51,756 bases of DNA from CAZCTC01 sp964501335. GTDB taxonomy: Bacteria; Chloroflexota; Anaerolineae; B4-G1; SLSP01. The translations under genes were made by a program, and so were the position numbers. The stretch is taken from assembly GCA_964501335.1 (NCBI GenBank), contig CAZCTC010000056.1:1-51756 (forward strand), in the 5' to 3' direction. Shown piece by piece: positions 50,501 to 51,756 of the stretch (position 1 is its first letter; the number at the start of each line of letters is the position of its first letter). The notes beneath the pieces are model-generated. The model was not told where the DNA came from and made no database searches. It saw only the letters and a program-made list of their open reading frames with translations.

Positions 50501-50756
50501 CCATCTGGGCGGCGGCCTCATCACCAGCGATCCGCCCGGCATCGTCTGCGGCACCACCTGTAGCCATGGCTTCCTGCCCGGCACCGTCGTCACCCTGACC
50601 CTGGCTTCAACCGATGCCGGCCTCTTCCAGGGCTGGACCGGCGCCGTTACCGGCACCGCCACCACCATCCAGCTCACCATGGACGCGCCGAAAAACCTGA
50701 TGGCCAATCTGCATTACTATCAGATCTTCCTGCCTGTCGTCGCCCGCAAGGGATAA
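44502..50756 (+). CDS. Giant secreted beta-helix protein C (three modules)
   Basis: A 2084-aa protein; ATG 44502 has AAAAGGA upstream. Signal peptide MKLFRYFCMATLWLGLMALA, cleaved near residue 31. Three beta-helix modules begin near residues 44, 669 and 1359, each with LYVDRDA-, NGxSWATAYT-type and IWVAxGVYYPDEG motifs, many GGGMYN / LTNVTFSGN repeats and a TTTGNYRLxxxSPAxxxG...VDLGAYE end. One InlB-B-like unit follows each module (ITSNPAGINCGSIC..GTVITLTVVPDPGWAFSGWSGGLSGS). The C-terminus is YQIFLPVVARKG. Base composition is more GC- and C-rich than in gene B, so it is an older or separately acquired paralogue. Role presumably extracellular and adhesive or structural. Confidence 0.87.
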   Translation: MKLFRYFCMATLWLGLMALALFFPSLIKASDTLPPEKQQTSAATILYVDRDAAGATHNGQSWATAYTYLQDALDWTNTHTTTTYEIWVAEGVYYPDEGSGHINNAVNETFWIKSSNVQFYGGFGGTEINRDQRDWSAHPTILSGDIDQNDINTDGDFVDEVYSDIAGNNAHHVIFASIYISGSILPLAIDGFIITGAGWNAGLSMGCESSSNNEICTATLNNLTFSGNRGTEGGGMYIGQPCDQRSQTTLTNVTFTGNLAAHAGGGLRALNNCNGILDITLNHVTFDHNEAGTYTKNLWPPDILPYAGGGGIANEVESYINGIINMTLIDTVFIGNKATRGGGGGMMNVSQRYGKGITVTLQNVDFIQNESIGPGGAIYNNGHYSTINPILTNVTFSSNKAVPATPGGQTGGGGIYNTGYVTPRLNNVVFQGNYVVGNGGGICDSGNVTSTLVNVTFSGNQATISGGGFSHEVNGTNTLTMVNSIVWGNFALNGPEFYNAAPSPIILYNDIKGGYPGTGNLNIDPQFIAPLAYTAAPTTTGNYRLQSSSPALNAGNNAYVTVSTDRDGKPRIADGTVDLGAYEAGGLRLEINRTSPHGTITSNPAGINCGSICVGGFAAGTVITLTVVPDPGWAFSGWSGGLSGSANPAVFTLQNNTVITAAFTTIPIQLLYVNRNAPGPAHNGLSWATAFTTLQEALNLANANSGSYYEIWVAQGLYYPDEGSGHLANAVTETFKLAWNNVQFYGGFAGTETHRTQRDWTAHPTILSGDLDANDRNLDGNSIDEAYSDIVGGNAYHIITLEGRAQAIAGVPTLDGFIITGGSAAATTAPHSHGGGLYCRGTTNLQSCNITLNNLIFSGNLAAGNGGGLYSEAGNNGSTYRPTLSQVTFTGNRATDGGGYYNLAAGTDSLNNPVLTDVTFNANLAIRKGGGMYNLASASRSIASPLLTRVTFHANLTGASKEDGAGLSNEANTFGSVSSPIITDGVFSNNHSSGCGGGIANWGKAGGVSSPQLTRVTFSHNEAEIFGGGMFNYAYTGGVSSPALNDVLFIGNKATGERAQGGGISGAAVHINSIHSPVLNRVSFVGNQAKLGGGLYAVGINTGINNPVLTNVLFNGNLATQDGGALYNTNTTAGSSNMRAVNTTFSGNRAANEGGAIYSTGDSSNNTFTVINSILWGNAAALNPQIASYTATLTVSSSDIQGGYPGTDNLNVDPRFIAPIAAGAAPTTTGNYRLLYGSPAIDTGTHLSITSSTDRDGNSRLFGSKIDLGAYEAHYLTVTINLSGTHGRITSDPAGLDCPTTCIYGFNPGTVVTLTATPDADWDFGGWSGSLSGFTNPLAFTLENSTVITAAFNQVPRYRLYVDRNATGTSHDGLSWSTAYTNVQDALAPANAASDAFYEIWVAQGVYYPDQGLGHSNNAVTETFRIDHNNILLYGGFVGTETLRTERNWTTHPTILSGDIDGNDRNTDNNFINEIYSDTLGNNAYHILTLNGQPLLSVAGQVVIDGFIITGGHANDTYAPHDRGGGFYCSIDSRVNNCSPTLSNLIFSGNRSTTYGGALYNGSEGYKTINQPVLSDITFTGNESLDGGAMYNLASSQESINNPRLTRVTFNHNIANGAGGGLHDLSKGPGSIVNPILTDVTFIDNRSGPFDNNQAGEIQDGGGFFNRAAYAGSIANPILNHVTFNRNQSTGMGGGGGMSNRAQCDCLDYCSCPSTSNPILNDVTFIDNEADINGGGMVNLAMYGGTANPTLTDVTFTHNWARIGFFIGEEPQGGGLYNQTIYTDSVSNLVLTNVTFNGNRAKAGGGLYNLTYLNASAALTLTNVLFQGNYVGHDGGALYNSNYDLYSSEPSPVHLLMVNTTFSGNRADRSGGAIYNLGGPGINQATVVNSILWGNSAVTDSQISNYTATMTVNSSDIQGGYPGTGNLNLDPLFIAPIAATAAPTTTGNYRVSYGSPAIDSGSNLSVTAPTDLDGHPRINGPTVDMGAYETLLNHLTIHRTHLGGGLITSDPPGIVCGTTCSHGFLPGTVVTLTLASTDAGLFQGWTGAVTGTATTIQLTMDAPKNLMANLHYYQIFLPVVARKG

Positions 50757-50765
50757 ACAGGCAAG

Positions 50766-50884
50766 ATTTTTAACGCAAAGGCGCAAAGATGCAGAGACGC
50801 AGAGGCGGAGAAAAATTTATCCCGCTCTGCGTCTCTAGCTACGATATCTTCGATCGGCGATCTCTGCGTGCTCTGCGTTAAAAT
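50766..50884. repeat. cgcagag-type long inverted repeat
   Basis: Begins tttttaacgcaaaggcgcaa and ends gcgtgctctgcgttaaaatc, with cagagacgcagag facing ctctgcgtctct in the middle. It is a diverged relative of the 187-bp repeat at 1703-2076 and could fold into a long hairpin after giant gene C. Confidence 0.7.
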
Positions 50885-50899
50885 CTGGATCAAGGTGCT

Positions 50900-51060
50900 G
50901 TTTTTTTGTTGCTGTTATCGCGCGCCGTCTGCGGCGCGCGAAAAAAAGGCTTTTCTTTTGCTCGTTTTCCCGGGCTAATTTTGCAGATCGGGCTTTTTAG
51001 GCCCCGCAGTGGTTCTTTGCAGGTAGGAAACGACGCGCCGGGCAGGCAGAGAGTTTTTTG
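50900..51060. repeat. Hairpin element copy 12 (variant)
   Basis: Hairpin at 50918-50941 (tcgcgcgccg / cggcgcgcga, loop tctg). The downstream flank carries gccccgcagtgg, gcaggtaggaaacgacgcgc and cagagagttttttgc, related to the flanks of the other copies. Confidence 0.65.
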
Positions 51061-51135
51061 CAGATTATCTCTCTCGGGTTGGAAGACATGGTGTGGAAAT
51101 CGAATCAGGTGGCCTGGGAAGTTTCGGCCGCCTGA

Positions 51136-51283
51136 ATGTTTTTTCCGTTTTATAAATTGGTATCATGGCCGGAATGATCATACAATTGTTTGGGGTGCAA
51201 TTCCGATTTTATGTTTAGCCGCTTTGTTTGCAGTTGGATCATGTTTTTATTTGCTGATTCTCAAAGTACTGAGGAGAGAATGA
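51136..51283 (+). pseudogene. Membrane-protein 3' remnant
   Basis: The frame ending at TGA 51281-51283 reads NDHTIVWGAIPILCLAALF and on to AVGSCFYLLILKVLRRE, one convincing transmembrane helix with a basic end. There is no start codon with a ribosome binding site. The TGA overlaps the ATG of the next gene (ATGA), which suggests it was once translated as an operon partner. Confidence 0.3.
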
Positions 51284-51720
51284 AATCAACTTTGAAGTTT
51301 AGCCACTTTCTATGGGCAGCGATAATTTGGGTCTGTTTAATTTCGGGTTGTAAAAATCAAAATGTAGTAAGGAATTACGATGAGTTGGTAGAGATAACTG
51401 TTACGACAGATAAAAAGGACTATTCTGTAGGAGAACCAATTACGGTTACAGCCAGTCTTTTGGCTTTAAAAGCTGATCCTCCTTATATCAAATTTTATGA
51501 AAACCGGCGGAGCAATTGGAATTTCAAGATAGCTATTTTGAATGAGCGAAATGAACTTATTCCGTTAACGGAAGAGGGCATCCTGGATAATCTTTCACGG
51601 GGAGCTTATAGGGAAACGGGCGTTGAGCTTGGCAACCCTTATATCGAATCACAAAGAATTGACCGTTGGTTTGATTTAAGTGAAACTGGAGTTTATACTT
51701 TGCGACCTGTGCGGTTGTAA
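51280..51720 (+). CDS. Small lipoprotein, unknown function
   Basis: A 146-aa protein; ATG 51280 has GAGGAGAG upstream. Type II signal peptide MKSTLKFSHFLWAAIIWVCL ending in the lipobox ISGC (Cys near 24). The mature part (DELVEITVTTDKKDYSVGEPITVTASLLAL, then ERNELIPLTEEGILDN, SETGVYTLRPVRL) is beta-rich and resembles an immunoglobulin-like fold of intracellular-proteinase-inhibitor or macroglobulin MG2 type (TDKKDYSVGEPITVTA). Complete within the window. Confidence 0.7.
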   Translation: MKSTLKFSHFLWAAIIWVCLISGCKNQNVVRNYDELVEITVTTDKKDYSVGEPITVTASLLALKADPPYIKFYENRRSNWNFKIAILNERNELIPLTEEGILDNLSRGAYRETGVELGNPYIESQRIDRWFDLSETGVYTLRPVRL

Positions 51721-51756
51721 AAAAAGGAGCGCTCAGGCCGCGAAAGCAAAAGACAA

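Noticed and set aside
50906..51279. 125-aa frame before the lipoprotein
   Set aside because: Its first two thirds are hairpin element copy 12; only the last 40 residues look like protein and are recorded as a remnant.

Overview
The window looks like accessory DNA of a Chloroflexota bacterium, probably of the Anaerolineae/Caldilineae type, and more likely a plasmid, chromid or integrated plasmid than core chromosome. This assignment is an inference. It rests on three giant secreted beta-helix proteins that end in an LP-[IV]-V-[MA] tail, a style of C-terminus I associate with secreted proteins of that phylum; on abundant intergenic repeats (cgcagag tracts, hairpin elements); and on plasmid-type replication and partition genes. 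I saw no rRNA, tRNA, CRISPR array, transposase or ribosomal-protein gene.

Layout: (1) 0.1-1.5 kb, a minus-strand operon of three overlapping small genes (PH-like membrane protein, leucine-rich-repeat remnant, membrane protein). (2) 1.5-3.4 kb, repeat-rich DNA around an XRE regulator that is bracketed by two identical 136-bp repeats. (3) 3.4-5.5 kb, a compact replicator: a ribbon-helix-helix protein with its own promoter and terminator, then a replication protein with a DnaA-N-like C-terminus and iterons inside its coding sequence. (4) 5.5-19.2 kb, two divergent giant beta-helix genes (1436 and 2938 aa). (5) 19.4-20.2 kb, gene debris (HEAT repeat, histidine kinase). (6) 20.2-24.7 kb, a structured non-coding region, then a ParM/ParR-type partition operon ending in a complete tyrosine recombinase. 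(7) 25.0-30.6 kb, a degenerate tyrosine recombinase, a regulatory leader, a second replication protein (804 aa, again with iterons inside the gene) and a DnaC-type helicase loader. (8) 30.6-34.1 kb, a multidomain secreted matrixin-like protease and a related lipoprotein. (9) 34.4-41.2 kb, three proteins resembling cargo of extracellular contractile injection systems (eCIS): one with an OTU-like Cys/His pair, one with a DUF4157 (eCIS-core) domain, one with an HELIH metallopeptidase motif. (10) 41.3-44.1 kb, small housekeeping-like genes (membrane protein, choline-kinase-like, YhhN-like) and fragments. (11) 44.5-50.8 kb, a third giant beta-helix gene. (12) 51.3-51.7 kb, a lipoprotein.

Two results stand out. 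First, the three eCIS-cargo-like genes and the 1436-aa beta-helix gene share one promoter architecture: an 11-bp direct repeat of TnACAC type, with a -10 hexamer exactly 16 nt after the start of the second repeat in all four. This is the geometry of a Pho-box-like OmpR/PhoB-family promoter, so these secreted or effector-like products may form one regulon. Second, both replication initiators carry their presumed origin iterons within the linker-coding part of their own gene.

A further system is a dispersed element of about 130 bp found about twelve times. Its central hairpin changes sequence between copies while keeping base pairing. All assignments come from reading the sequence; no database search was run.
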